DNA of 64,000 bases from Ipomoea triloba (lineage: Eukaryota > Streptophyta > Magnoliopsida > Solanales > Convolvulaceae). The translations under genes were made by a program, and so were the position numbers. The stretch covers positions 1,947,989 to 2,011,988 of the forward strand of contig NC_044916.1 in NCBI RefSeq assembly GCF_003576645.1, in the 5' to 3' direction. This document shows positions 1-20,122 of this stretch, piece by piece. The notes below the pieces were generated by a model. That model was not told where the DNA came from, did not search any database, and was given only the letters and a program-made list of their open reading frames with translations. Each line of letters begins with the position of its first letter. The first letter of the stretch is position 1.

Positions 1-64
1 TCTATTTTCTTGCTACTTGGTGAATTTATGCTGTTCAACTTGTATATTGTTCTTTTTTCTACAG

Positions 65-884
65 ATAAGGAAAATGAAAGGTCTTAAGCAGAAGAAGGCA
101 CACTTGATGGAGATTCAAGTCAATGGTGGAACAGTAGCTCAGAAGGTTGATTATGCATATGGGTTCTTTGAAAAGCAGGTTCCTGTGGATGCTGTTTTCC
201 AAAAAGATGAGATGATTGACATTATTGGGGTGACCAAAGGTAAGGGGTATGAGGGTGTGGTTACTCGTTGGGGTGTAACCCGTCTACCTCGGAAGACCCA
301 CCGTGGGCTCCGTAAGGTTGCTTGTATTGGGGCATGGCATCCTGCTAGGGTGTCATTCACAGTTGCCCGTGCTGGTCAAAATGGTTACCATCACCGCACA
401 GAGCTGAATAAGAAAGTCTATAAGCTAGGGAAGGCTGGTCAGGAGTCCCACTTTGCCATAACTGAGTTTGATAGGTTTGCCCCTATACCAAATCTTCTTG
501 CTACTTTTCACAGTATATTTCATGCCCATTTAGTCTTTCACTCTTTCATCTATTATGTGATCCAAAGCAAATAGGTATCTTTTTAGTGCTTATTCTTCTC
601 ACTCTTGCTAATCCTGTTTTGTCAGGACCGAGAAGGATATTACCCCAATTGGAGGGTTCCCTCACTATGGCATTGTGAAAGATGACTTCATCATGATAAA
701 GGGTTGCTGTGTGGGTCCAAAGAAGCGCATTGTCACCTTGAGACAGTCCTTACTGAACCAAACCTCCAGGGTTGCGATGGAGGAGATCAAGCTCAAGTTC
801 ATTGACACATCCTCCAAATTTGGCCATGGCCGCTTCCAAACTACCCAGGAGAAAGCCAAGTTCTATGGACGACTTAAAGCTTAA
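65..884 (+). CDS. RPL3: 60S ribosomal protein L3 (uL3), C-terminal part
   Basis: Cytosolic large-subunit ribosomal protein that contributes to the peptidyl-transferase region. Two exons are visible, 65-474 and 626-884, giving 222 residues. The full plant protein is about 389 residues, so the N-terminal exons lie to the left of the window. The first visible exon follows an acag acceptor and opens in phase 0 with [13 protein letters not shown]. The conserved block [20 protein letters not shown] and the tryptophan-finger region [19 protein letters not shown] are present. The second exon restores [15 protein letters not shown] across the intron and ends in [11 protein letters not shown] before TAA. 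A poly(A)-type AATAAA lies at about 1004. Family identity is very secure; the upstream structure cannot be seen. Confidence 0.96.
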
Positions 885-1385
885 CCATTTTGTTTCTGAG
901 AAACTTGTTCTTCATGTATCTTCCTTCCCGGATGCTTATGCAAATTTTGAGATATGTACTGGCAACTGTTTCAGTTTTGAATTTTAGTTGATTTTGGCAA
1001 TGATTAATAAATTGGTTGAAAACGATATTTCGTTAGGAAGGCTGGCTTGCAATTCTCTGTCGCTTGTTCACGTCATTCTAATCTAGCTTTTATGCCTGCT
1101 TATAGTTCTATTATCCTATTAAAGGGTTGGTCAATTCAATTGGTTACATAATTGATTAAAAGATTGGCAAGCTAATTTGACTTTTATAACTGATTGAGTG
1201 ATTGGTGTAGGCTGAAATAAATACTATAGGAAACCGAAAACTTAATGTAATAAACTCAAAATTTTACAAGCTATTTTGACTTTTATAACCTATTGGTTGC
1301 GAAAGATCGATGAGGTGTTTGGTAAATTTAGCAAAGTTATAAATACTTAGGCTATGTTTGGTAAATTTAGCAAAGTTATAAATAC
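885..1385. other. 3' UTR and flank of RPL3, with a 39-bp tandem duplication
   Basis: AT-rich 3' flank with no gene. At 1316-1388 a roughly 39-bp unit (beginning GGCTATGTTTGGTAAATT and ending AATACTTA) occurs about twice in tandem, just left of the Tourist-like MITE. Its first 12 bases copy the MITE terminus. Confidence 0.6.
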
Positions 1386-1388
1386 TTA

Positions 1389-1993
1389 GGCTATGTTTGG
1401 CAAAGGTAGCTGAAAACTGAAAAGCTATAAGCAATCTGAAGAGCTGTCAGGATTGTTATGAAAGTGTTTGGTAAAATTAGTTTTTTGATAAGTTGATAAA
1501 TGTAAAAAGACTAAAAAGAACATCTTCATACAATTTAAATGATTTTAAATTTAAATAGGTTTGTTTATATATTAAAATATAAAATAATGAAATCAATATA
1601 TTTAAATAAAATATAAAGTAAGAACATATATTTGAAAATATATAAAGTAAAAAAAATATTTATAATTCATAAGATTAGTTCATACAAAAATTAATATTCA
1701 AACACAAATGTCAAACTGAAATTACAACCAAACATAATAAAAAGAAAATGTTAAAAGTGTTTTAATTGAGAGGGGTAAAAGATATCATTTATTTAAAATA
1801 ATAAGGATAAAGATGGAAAAAAGTTAAAAAGCTACTAACTTATTTTTGAAAAGCTACCTCAAGTAGCGTTTCAAAATAAGCTCTTATTTTAAGCTACTAA
1901 CTTATTTTGAGAACATTACCAAACAAAGCTTATAGCTTATTAGTAGCTTAAAATAAGCTATAAGCTCCTAAATAAGCTCTGCCAAACAGAGCC
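1389..1993. mobile_element. Tourist-like (PIF/Harbinger-type) MITE
   Basis: The element is 605 bp. The left end reads GGCTATGTTTGGCAAAG and the right end, reverse-complemented, reads GGCTCTGTTTGGCAGAG, giving imperfect terminal inverted repeats that continue inward through AGCTTATAGC-like motifs. The trinucleotide TTA flanks both sides (1386-1388 and 1994-1996), the target-site duplication typical of PIF/Harbinger elements. The interior is AT-rich with no coding capacity. The superfamily call rests on the TTA duplication and the GTTTGG-bearing terminus. Confidence 0.8.
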
Positions 1994-1996
1994 TTA

Positions 1997-2444
1997 GCAA
2001 TTATAACAAATTAATTAATTAAATACTTATGTTCACTATTTAAAATCAAATAATTAATAGTGATCAAACATATAAAAATTAGTTGATAAGTAAATGTGTT
2101 ACCATATCTATGATACTCCTAGATTCAAGTGACACCATTTGTTTTTAGAAGTTTTTTACTTTGATGAAGAGAGATAGTGAGATGGAGGTGTTGACTCGAA
2201 TATGAGATGTCTCATATAGAAAGTAAAGTGATGCTATCAAACTACACAATGACTTTTTTGTTTTTGTTTTCCTTATTTTTCTCTTCCCTCCTCCATGTGA
2301 CAAAAAAAATTATAAAAAGTTCAGTTAATGGTGTTACTTTTAGACAACTTTGCAGTTTTCTTTTTCTTTAAATAATGACTACACACATCAGTTCTTATGC
2401 TTCCCAACGGATGCATAGGACAATTCTTATACCTCACAATTGAT
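1997..2444. other. AT-rich intergenic DNA, no gene seen
   Basis: Low-complexity AT-rich sequence between the MITE and the SINE-like repeat. I see no conserved reading frame or RNA gene. Confidence 0.5.
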
Positions 2445-2597
2445 CCATGTTACAACGTAGTATCTGTTCATGACTACTTTCTCAACCTACTAAAGCACAA
2501 CGCAACGAGTCAACAGTTGCCTCCACTGAGGCTCGAACACACTCCCATCATCCATGTAGGAGTGTTAATCGGGACACCGGATGCCACTTGACTACAA
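2445..2597 (-). mobile_element. tRNA-derived SINE, family A (minus orientation)
   Basis: On the minus strand the head carries an A-box-like TAGTCAAGTGG and, about 50 bases on, a B-box-like GTTCGAGCC, the split polymerase III promoter of a tRNA-derived SINE. The same sequence, about 85 percent identical by eye, lies in the opposite orientation at 46805-46970, with tails or fragments at 2640-2712, 44819-44940, 47165-47225 and 63850-63915. No clean target-site duplication was found here. Confidence 0.6.
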
Positions 2598-3323
2598 GGT
2601 CTTTGGCAGGATCTTGTGATTTATTAGTGATACCAAATTGCTTTCCTATATAAGAGGTTTGAGTTCAAGCAATTTGAACAGATACTGTACTCTAATAGAG
2701 TCACTAATATTAAAAAACATAGCATCCCTAATTTGGGCCGAGGGATAAGTCTTTTTTGGGCCCATTTAGCAGGCTTTTAAAACTATTTTAGGGAGTCTAT
2801 ACTAGCCCAAGAGACGAGACGTTGCGTTTTCGGCCTGACCCGATCCCCCTCACAGATCATCTGATTTCTGATCGGTTTGGTTTGGTGCGTCATTCATTTT
2901 GCTCCTTCACTGAATCCCACTGATCTCGTTTTTTCTGCTCCAGACCGAAAGAAGGGGCGCGAATCGAGTGTTTCTTCATTGAGGTATATACTCTTCTTAG
3001 ATTTTCCGTATCTACGGCTCCGATCTGCTCGTCTAAATTTCCGGCATTTGATTTAGGGCTTTCTACTATCCGATCTGTTTTTTCCTTATAAGGAAGCAAC
3101 GGAATCTCGTGTAATTGTCTGAATTTGTAATACATACTGCTCCGGATCACATTGCAACGCTGATACTAGACGTTTTAGTTGTACAGCAGCTCATAACAAG
3201 TTGTTGAATAGTCGGAGAGCTTGTATCTATTCTCTTTAATCTTTTGTTTTCCTTTTGAAATTTGCAGGTCCGGTTTCTGATTCAGCATAATTGACTGCTC
3301 ATTCTAAGGATCGAGAGTTCAAG
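2598..3323 (+). promoter_or_regulatory. Promoter and 5' UTR of the delta-COP gene
   Basis: A fragment of SINE family A (2640-2712) is followed by GC-richer sequence with a pyrimidine-rich leader from about 2880. A plausible 5' UTR intron runs from GAG|GTATAT near 2984 to TTTGCAG|GTCCGG near 3268, leaving a short leader before the ATG at 3324. Inferred from splice-site sequence only. Confidence 0.45.
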
Positions 3324-8195
<4,872 letters not shown>

Positions 8196-8544
8196 CAATA
8201 CTCAAACAGAAAGATGTGTAGCAATTAGAAATTGTTCAGTGTTTGAAATGCAAAAAAAGTTCATCCTCTTTAACCGTTTTGTTTACCAGTGTGGAATTTC
8301 AAGACTGAGTACTGCATGTATATGGTGGATGGTGTTGGATAGCACGAACCATTGCTTCCTTTGATTAGAGCTTAGAGTTGGACATGTATGCGGCAGCTAA
8401 AATGTGCACTAAAGTTGTACTCTAATTTCTTTAGTCATGGTTTTCCTCCTTGAACAACAGATTATTATATGAAGAGGTTGTGTGTTTTTCTCTATAAATG
8501 CTTTCCATTCTAATGCACTGTAATATGCCAATCCTTATACTATG
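8196..8544 (+). other. 3' UTR of the delta-COP gene
   Basis: Moderately AT-rich sequence following the stop codon. No separate gene is evident, and polyadenylation is likely before about 8540. Confidence 0.5.
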
Positions 8545-9202
8545 AATCAGGGTTTATGGATTCTGGTGCATGTATGTGTTTTATATTGTGAGTTTGTGTT
8601 TTGTGTTATGAAATTTTGTATGTTAAGAGTATAAATTTTGTATACAAATTAATGATTGTCTATGTTATGAATTTATGCATCTTGTGCTGTGAAATTTTGT
8701 ACCTATGAACACAAGTTTTGTACCTATATCAGTTTTGAAAAATAAATAAATACTCCGTATATAACATATGCATGTGCCTTGTATTGTGATTTATTGTGCT
8801 TTGTGTAATGAAATTCTGTATTTTACGAATATGAATTTTGGACCTCGTGATTCAGGGTTCATGTGTATGTGTTTTATGTTGAAAGTTTTTGTGTCTTGTG
8901 CTATGAAATTTTGTACATTAAGTGTTAGTTTTGTACTTGGAACAAATTGGTAGTTGTGCCTTATGATGTGTTTTGTGTTGTGAAATTTTGTGTCTAGGAA
9001 CATAAATTTTGTACCTATATCAGATTTGAAAAATAAACAAATATATAAAATATTTATGTGTCGTGTTGTATTTTTTGTATTTTGTGTTATGAAATCTTTT
9101 ATCTTATAAGTATGAATTATGTACCTCGTTTTGATTTAAAATCCACAATACTACGTGGATCTTGGTCCATAATCCACAATACTACGTGGATCTTGGTCCA
9201 TG
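8545..9202. repeat. Degenerate minisatellite-like stretch, possibly an old MITE
   Basis: Loose repeats of a unit like GTGTTATGAAATTTTGTA alternating with AATTTTGTACCTATATCAG recur through 8560-9130. At the right edge a 31-bp unit with core CACAATACTACGTGG is repeated exactly twice (9140-9170 and 9171-9201), ending CTTGGTCCAT. The interior resembles the stretch at 21370-21560 and the general design of the repeat-filled MITEs at 59009-59424 and 62595-63139. Confidence 0.55.
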
Positions 9203-10333
9203 ATATAAATTGCTGTAATATGCCAGTCAATACATGCCCTATAACGAAGGAATGTTACCATTCACAATCAGGCAGCTTTGGGGTTAGGTGTACATTCTTT
9301 GTTATAAACTTAAAATTTGAATCTTTCATTCATGTCTCTCTTAAGGTATACTTTATACAAAATTTTATGGTTATGCTTTTGGAGCTCGTCAGTGACTAAT
9401 GAAATAATGATAATCTAAAACAAAATTAGTACAAAGTTTAAAAAATTTAAATAGAATTTTTTAAAATATTACTCTTAATATTGAGAGGCCACCAACCCAT
9501 TCTCCACCCAATCATTATTCCATGATCTACACAACTCATGAATAAAAGATACATTATTTATTTGTATATTGTATATTATTTTGTATGCTATAAAATACGG
9601 AGTAATATTTACTATATTAAAAATGTGTCTTTCGTTCAAAGTACACAGAAAATTTTGTCTCTTCCACCTTATAAGATTTATAATGAATCAAGCCTGTTTG
9701 CCTTGCAACGGGATGAGCTTCTAAATTCCCAACATGTCCCTTACTTCTTTGTGTGGCAGGACAAATTGACTTGACAAGTTAAACCCGTTTTAACAACTCT
9801 ACTCGTCATGTAAAACAATCATAATGCAAATGAATAAGAAATAAAATAATATAACCAATCATTCTTACTTGATAAGGATCCGTCCTGTAGCTTAGTAGAC
9901 TTAGCCATGAAACATAGCAGTGCTACCTTACACAAGACTTATCACTTAATAGTTAATACAATGAGAATTAGAAGTAAATATTATGCAATATTTATTTATG
10001 AATACCTTTGTACACATGTTGGGCATTGTCCGTTGGAACATAAGAATGACGTGTGTGTATATACTTCAAAATTTTTTAAAGATGTTCCCACTCTTTTCTC
10101 CCAAGTATAAATATTGCAACTGATCTCTGTTCTTACAGGTAACCCAAATAAATCCCAATAGTTCATAGGAAATTTTCTCCTGAACATTTTGGTTGAGGTT
10201 TCATATAATCTATCTGATGTTTATGAAATCTCAATATTGAAACCAAATTCATTTTCTTTTCTTGTCTATTGTTGTTTTTGTGCATTTCTTTCTGAGTTTT
10301 AGGCCACAACGCTAATTCTTTTCTCAAGAGAAT
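9203..10333. other. AT-rich intergenic DNA leading into the 5' UTR of the PB1 gene
   Basis: No gene seen in 9203-10130. A leader for the next gene probably lies between about 10140 and 10333 (CTTACAG acceptor-like site near 10138, pyrimidine-rich stretch 10250-10290). Reading frames here are short and unconserved. Confidence 0.4.
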
Positions 10334-11788
10334 ATGCCGATGGACGTTTCGGAGGAAATCGTTGGATGTGATTCTGCTCCAACATCGGCCCCGGGATCAC
10401 CTAAAGACAGGATAAAATTCTTGTGTAGCCTTGGAGGAAAGATTATCCCACGGCCGACTGACGGCCACCTCAAATATGTGGGCGGGGAGACGAGGGTTAT
10501 CTCCATCCCACGAGACATTAAATTTCAAGGTAATTAATGGTTTTTTTTTTCATGAAATTGATTGTGGCATAAGAATCCCATGAAGATCAAATGCTTAATG
10601 CATTGGATCAATGGGGAAAATCCATTGCCCTGCATTTTGTCTAAAAGCAGCAAAACTCTTTGATTATTCTCTAAAACATTGTGTTTGGATTTAAGAAGAT
10701 TGATGATGAATCAAAGCCTAAGTTATAAGGGTTCTCAATCAAGTATATTCTCTTCAAGCTTATTTCTAGGGCTTCAATGATCATGTTGTTATGGTGAAGA
10801 AATGTAATTCTTAGGATGTGAAAATGCATATATGATTAATTAATTAACAGAATTAATGAAGAAGCTGACGTACCAAATGGAAGGCGAGATGGCTCTGAAG
10901 TACCAGCTAGTGCCGGAGGATCTAGACGCCCTAGTTTCGGTGAAATCCGACGAAGATCTCCGCTACATGATCGACGAATGCGAACGCGTAGCCGCCGGCG
11001 GCTCCCCGAGGCTGAGAGCCTTCCTGTTCCCGGCGAAGCCGATTTTGCTAGACTCGCTAAACCACTCCGTGGAGGCCATAGAACAGCGCTACATTGACGC
11101 CATCAACGGCATCGTTCGCGGCGGCAACGGCAACAACGTCGCCGCGGTAGGGTTAACAAAGCCTCCGGCAGCGCGTCATAGTCTCGGCCAAAACCAAAAC
11201 CAAAACCACGCGGTTTTCTCCGTTTCATCCACCTGTTCTTCTCCGAGATCTCCGGATGACGACGCTGCGAGTAATCACGATCATTTGATGATGAATGGAG
11301 GCGGTGCGTGGAGCAGCGGCGGGAAGAATAATCGGATGCATAAGGTTCAGAGCATGCCGAGTTTCGGAAGCTTGAATAATGTTCAACAACAACAGCAAAG
11401 TAGTAACGGCCATTACAATGCTCCGTATGAGTTTTCGCCGTCTCATCACGTGAATTACAGGCAGCAGCAGCAGCGCCATGGATATCAGAATGGAAGCAGG
11501 CCGACGGCGACATTGGATCATTTCAGAGGAGTGAACAGGATGGTTTCGGGTAGGGCAATGGGGAATCCGGGTCCGGCTCTTCAATATAACAACAACAGCT
11601 ATTACGCCGCGAGGCAGAGCCGTCAACCGTTTAGTATGATGGGTGGTCAGTTTGATGATTTTTATGAGAGAAGTGAGAAAGGCGCTATGAGTGCTTCTCA
11701 GAGTCCTCTTCGCCTTAGCCCCCGATATGGTCACGCCTTCAGGCCGTGGGATGCTCATGTTGCACCTGTCGAGATTCCACACTTTTGA
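10334..11788 (+). CDS. PB1-domain (octicosapeptide/Phox/Bem1p) protein
   Basis: There are two exons, 10334-10529 and 10851-11788, for 377 residues. The PB1 domain spans roughly residues 25-115: it starts KDRIKFLCSLGGKIIPRPTD with the basic-cluster lysine region, continues LKYVGGETRVISIPRDIKFQ-ELMKKL across the intron, and has the acidic OPCA-like stretch around YQLVPEDLDALVSVKSDEDL. The rest is low complexity: Asn/Gln/His-rich tracts (VQQQQQSSNGHY, RQQQQRHG), Ser-rich patches and a short conserved tail ending PVEIPHF. Plant PB1-only proteins of this type are thought to act through PB1-PB1 pairing, but the specific function is unknown. The first ATG gives MPMDVSEEIVG; a start two codons later is possible. 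GC content of exon 2 is much higher than its surroundings. Confidence 0.9.
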
Positions 11789-12520
11789 TCCAGGTACAAT
11801 CATCTTACTTTTAAGTTTTAATCAATATTTGTATAAATTTAGTACTCCAATTATTTAATCATTGATCAAATTAGCATATTTAGTCTAGAAAGACCAAATA
11901 TGCCATTTTGACCGTAATTGAACAAACTAAATATATAGCTGGTTCACATATTAAGGGCAATATTTGATAATATATGAAATAATGTATTTTACATACACAA
12001 ATAATATTTGACAAAGGACTAAGAGGTAAATCAACCTAAGTTGGTATTAGTTCAAAAGGTCAATACACCACTCTCACTTATATTCAAACTTGTAATCAAG
12101 TTTTTTTTTAATAGACAAACTAAAATAATCTCAGCTCGCCAAACTAATCCTAATCTTTCTTTCTTTTTTTTGGTACATCGAGTATAGAAGAATTGTCTAA
12201 TTTGAAATCACAATGCACACAGTGAATAAGTATTTTTACTCTATAGATGTTGAAATTGATGTGCAATTGTTGTGGTTTTTTTTATAGGCGTGTATGTATG
12301 TAGCCGAAAGAAGTGTAAATTACAACCTTGGATGTTAGAGCAGCGAACCTTCCCAGGCAACCTCTTGGAGTATTTCTGAGGCTGGGTCTGATGAATTTTA
12401 GAGGCTATTGTATTTGTTTTGTAGTTGTACACGAAAACTGGGGCAACAATAAAAGCATTACTATTATCAGAAGTACAGAGTTTAGCATTGTTCATTAACA
12501 TTATATCGCTCCATTCGCTC
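11789..12520 (+). other. Likely 3' UTR of the PB1 gene with an intron
   Basis: Six bases after the stop codon a donor-like CAG|GTACAA occurs (11794/11795), and at 12286/12287 a pyrimidine-rich acceptor TTTTTTTATAG precedes GC-richer sequence that runs to an AATAAA-type signal near 12449. This suggests a 3' UTR intron of about 490 bp. The junction is too close to the stop to trigger NMD by the 50-nt rule. Inference from sequence only. Confidence 0.4.
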
Positions 12521-12760
12521 AAAGATTGAGTAAGAACCCACATCATTGAAAACAATTATTGAATTCTATATCAAAAGCTCTCCATGTCTTTCACCTCACC
12601 TCTAGCTCCCGATTATGTAACTCAAACTTTCTCAAACCTTGACTAGAGAAGGTTGTTGCATGAAAATTAGAAGCTTCGTCTCCTTGTATGCATGCACTAG
12701 ATGAGGGAAGTCGAAAAGAGGAATGGCTCAAAATTTACCTTGGGGTGGGAGGGGGGAGTC
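12521..12760 (-). other. 3' UTR of the plastid Hsp70 gene
   Basis: Non-coding sequence between the tail of the PB1 transcript and the Hsp70 stop codon; the two genes are convergent. No terminator-like hairpin would be expected for RNA polymerase II. Confidence 0.5.
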
Positions 12761-16065
<3,305 letters not shown>

Positions 16066-16257
16066 CAAGGTGTATAGGAAGAGCACTGTAGTAGTGTTAC
16101 TGCGTAGAGAGAGAGAGAGAAGAGAGGTAGAGATATGGGGGTTGAGGGGAAGAGAGAAAAACCCTAACCCTGGCGAGAGAAGTTGAAGATGGAGGGGAAA
16201 ATGTATAAAGAGAAGAAGATAAGGGGAGAGTGGAGTTAGGTGAGGCTACGTCGACAG

Positions 16258-16270
16258 TTCTAGAAACTTC
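16258..16270. promoter_or_regulatory. Perfect three-unit heat-shock element
   Basis: TTCTAGAAACTTC is an exact TTCnnGAAnnTTC array, the binding site for heat-shock factor trimers, 193 bp upstream of the plastid Hsp70 ATG. A minus-strand TATATAAG at 16293-16300 would place the transcription start close to 16265, so the element sits at or just after the start rather than upstream of the TATA box. A telo-box-like AAACCCTAACCC lies in the leader near 16160. Confidence 0.7.
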
Positions 16271-17597
16271 TCTCTGCCTTGTGAAAAACGAACTTATATA
16301 CGTTAATATACAATTATTATACATAAGCTCTCTATTATTATTATTTAAGGGGTATTTTTTTTTCTTTTACCAAATAAGAGTTGCATAAATTTTGACTTGT
16401 GTTCTTTTCAAAAAAAAAAAAAAAAGACCTTGTGTTCAAACTCTCCAAAAGATTCCCCGTGAGTAATCATTGTGCAATCGTTATATCGTAGATAGAGTCT
16501 ATAGTGCAAACCCTAATTCAATACACAAAATTTGATTTCATAAAATACATAATTATGTGTATTATATTAAGTGTTTCTCTATCCCCAATCATATAATTAT
16601 GTGCATTATGAACATGAATTCTGTATTTTATAAAGTCAAATTATGCATATTAGACTATGATACTAAGACATGATCAATCGATCTTCGATCTCAATAATTA
16701 ATTGGATTACTGGCCTACCCTGTGCAACTAGCTCATCTTCAGAGGTATAGTGACAATATGAACAAGGCGGCCCCACGAACAACAAACCCTGTTTTTAAGG
16801 GAGTCATTTACTTAATATGAATTTATTACTTGATGCAATAAACACTTGCCCAGAATTGTACACTTGAAGGCATAAAATGTGTATTTGAAGGCTAAAATTC
16901 TAAACTCGAAGGCATAAATATGTTCAATCGAAACAATTGATAGTAGCAATAAATATTGGTTCATAACTATGCATTTGAATGCACAAAAATTTACACTTGA
17001 AAACCAAAATTTTGCAGCCAGTTACAAAGATTTCCTAAAAGAAAAATTAAGTATCAAGAGAATATATGTACTCGAAGAATGGAAAATATGCACTCGAAAA
17101 AAGAAAATATGCACTTAAAAAAAAGAAAAAGAAAAATATACACTCTAAACTTACCTTCTCAAATTACAACAATGTCACTGCACGTTTTTTAATTATTTTT
17201 CATTCTAGACTATTGATTTGGACTAGATGTATGGTTGAGATTTAACTTCTTTTTTTTTTAACCTAAAGCCTTCCTTCGCATTCGACATGTAATATGTATA
17301 TAGGTGCAACACATTCCACTAGGAACATCTAATTGAAGGAGCAAAAAGGAGGAAACCATTCAAGTTTTTATCAATTTTGATGAGAGTAGAAGGAAACCAT
17401 TCAAGTTCTATCAATTTTGATAAGAGTAGCTTTTCTTCTACTCTGCAGGATCTCATCTCGAAGACGGTCTTCGATGCCTGATTCACCAAGAGAACGATGC
17501 TTGAAACTCGAAAGCCATAAATGATGCAACTCCTAAGACATCCCGGTGAATCCCCAACATACGCTAGAGTCGTCATGTTGTTATAATACTCTGAAAT
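16271..17597. repeat. Intergenic DNA with degenerate GCATAAAATnTGcACTTGAA repeats
   Basis: Contains the upstream flank of the Hsp70 gene (to about 16380) and AT-rich DNA. From about 16850 to 17130 a motif like CACTTGAAGGCATAAAAT is repeated about ten times in degraded form, with variants such as ATGCACTCGAAAA. A 35-bp near-duplication containing ATTCAAGTT at 17357-17430 lies in the 3' flank of the GAR synthetase gene. No gene seen. Confidence 0.5.
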
Positions 17598-20122
17598 TTA
17601 GCGGGAGTATTGTTTCTGAGGCAGTGCTCTCCAACCAATATCCCGCCTGAAAAATCCTCCCGGCCAATTAATTTGCTCGACAGCTTGGTATGCTCTGTCC
17701 CGTGCCTCTTGAAGATCTTTTCCTTTTGCGGTGACCCCAAGAACACGTCCCCCGGTTGCAATGAAATTTCCATCTGCATCTAGAGCAGTTCCAGCATGGA
17801 ATACTTTAACAGATGGAGCCACTTGCTCAGCTTCATCGAGTTTCTGAATCACAGTTCCCTTCTTGTAATTTCCAGGATAGCCTTCACTGGCCATGACTAC
17901 CACCATGGCTGACCCAGCAGACCAGTCTAAAGATACCCCATTTAGCTCTCCACGACAAGCTGCAAGCAGGACTTGGACCAAATCGGACTCTAAACGCACC
18001 ATCAATACCTGCAAAGTGTATTAAGAAAGCAGATATTCAGACTAATTCTTGCAGAGAGCAGTTGCATTATAGTTAATGATCGACATTAAACAGTTATAGC
18101 ATTCAACGATCATCTTTTTCCAACATAACAGGAAGTCTCTCTTGTTTATCACCTAGCACGGCACAGGTTTGTATAAAACATTCAAACATTTGTCCATAAA
18201 TCGTATGTTACAGAATTGCATTGAACGCTTCCAGTTATGACCACCAATCCTCCCCCCCCCCCCCCAAAAAAAAGCACTATGTTCAATTATCCTTCGGTTT
18301 CTGCGACTGAGAGTTGTTCTATCCTGCTCTTTTTACAAAAACATACTATTACAATTTAATTGTAGTATTTTGTAGCATTGTACATGAACATCTCCTCTAA
18401 GATAATATGCACTTTGGTCCAAGATACAGATAACAACATTCAACATTGAAAACCAACACGGCAATGCCAGAATTGAATATAAAGTAATCAGAGAAAAGAG
18501 AAACATTCAGTGGATCAGACATGGGAAATATTGTGAATTGCTGATAGCATAAGGAAATGTGTCGCCTAACCTGGCACTCAGGATCTCCAAAACGCACATT
18601 GTACTCTATTAACTTTGGTCGTCCAGTTTTCTTCTCAATCATTAACCCAGCGTACAGTACCCCAACAAACTTGCACCCTTCTGCATCCATTCCCTTTACA
18701 GTAGGAAGAATGATAGACTCCATAACCTCAGTTTGGAGATCTTTAGTCAAGACGGGGGCCGGAGAATAAGCTCCCATTCCACCGGTATTAGGTCCTGTAT
18801 CACCATCTCCAACTCGTTTGTGATCTTGAGCGGATTCCAAAGGTATGGCATGCTCCCCATCTACCAAGGCAAAGAATGATGCTTCTTCACCTTCCAAGTA
18901 CTCCTCAATAACCACTTGAGAACCAGCAGAGCCAAAAACACCTCCTACAAGCATCGAGTCCACAGCATCATATGCCTCATCAAGTGTCATGGCAACAGTT
19001 ACTCCTTTACCAGCAGCCAATCCATCTGCTTTAATTACAATGGGGGCCCCTTGCTGTTTGATATACTCTTTTGCTTCTGACGCTTCTGCAAATGTTTGAT
19101 ACTGCACCAATTTATACATGTGAATATTATATTAAAACACCGCTTAAATAAGAATGAAATCATTCATGAAATGATGTTTAAGACACTACGCATCAGCTGC
19201 AAAAAAAAAAAGGTATTGCACCGATACAGTAGAAAGTAGGAAAGAAACCTTTGCTGTTGGGATCCCATACTTGTCACACAAACTCTTCATGAAGCTTTTA
19301 GACCCTTCCAAGGCAGCAGCTTCGGAGGAAGGACCAAATGCTAGAATTCCTGCCTTACCAAGATCATTACTAAGACCCGCAACAAGAGGAGCCTCAGGTC
19401 CAATCACAACCAACCCAACTCCCCATTTGTGGCAAAATGAGATCACATCTGAACTATTGGAGACATCGAGGTCCGATATACAGGTAGCATCTCCTGAACT
19501 AGAAATCCCGGCATTTCCAGGTGCACAAAAGACAGCATCACATGAAGGTGATCGTTGTAAAGCATAGCAAAGGGCATGCTCCCTCCCTCCTCCACCAATG
19601 ACCAGCACAACCACTCTTTGTTCTACAATGAAAACCAACTTTGGCAGCTGATTGATGATTCTCGATTAAATAAAAGTACAGAATTTTCATTAGGCAATAT
19701 ATATATAGTTATATACACACACACCTCTCTCAGGAGTCAGTCATTGGAATTGAAATGCACATCTAATGAGAATTTAAAAAATGTACAGAAATCTTCCTGG
19801 AGAAATAATTTATTAGTTCATTTCTATTATTTATTGAACACAATTTGGACTGGAAAAATCAAAGAGGAGACATTGGATTCTTACGAGAAGCGCCGTCGAA
19901 GGAAGAAAGAGCGTTGAGGACCGGATTAAGTGAGCAGTAAGAAGTGAAAGCACGCCGAGAAGTAGAATTAAGCCGAAGATTGAAGCAATCCAAGTTGACG
20001 TGTCCGGTGAAGGACAAACGCGGGTGGTTGGCGTACAGCTTGGCAGCGTAGTTTTGCTGACGGCCGAGGAAACTCAAAGCTGAATAAGAAGCTGCTGCAG
20101 TACTAGACGAAATGCAAGCCAT
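17598..20122 (-). CDS. PUR2: Phosphoribosylamine--glycine ligase (GAR synthetase), chloroplastic
   Basis: Second step of de novo purine synthesis: 5-phosphoribosylamine + glycine + ATP to glycinamide ribonucleotide, in plastids. Four exons (minus): 20122-19885, 19622-19249, 19101-18571 and 18008-17598, totalling 1554 nt or 517 residues. The N-terminal roughly 75 residues, Ser/Ala/Arg-rich ([20 protein letters not shown]), form a transit peptide. The N-domain has [20 protein letters not shown]; the ATP-grasp domain has [39 protein letters not shown] and the metal/ATP-binding [11 protein letters not shown]. The C-domain ends [20 protein letters not shown]. Plants use a monofunctional enzyme, unlike the animal GART fusion, and the length agrees. 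A run of about 14 C residues lies in the last intron near 18253. Confidence 0.96.

Noticed and set aside
9885..9925. tRNA-like string GTAGCTTAGTAG
   Set aside because: Only a short A-box-like resemblance; no cloverleaf or B box at the right distance.
12241..12555. 104-codon minus-strand frame between the PB1 and Hsp70 genes
   Set aside because: The product resembles nothing known, and the opposite strand is better explained as the 3' UTR of the PB1 gene with a poly(A) signal.
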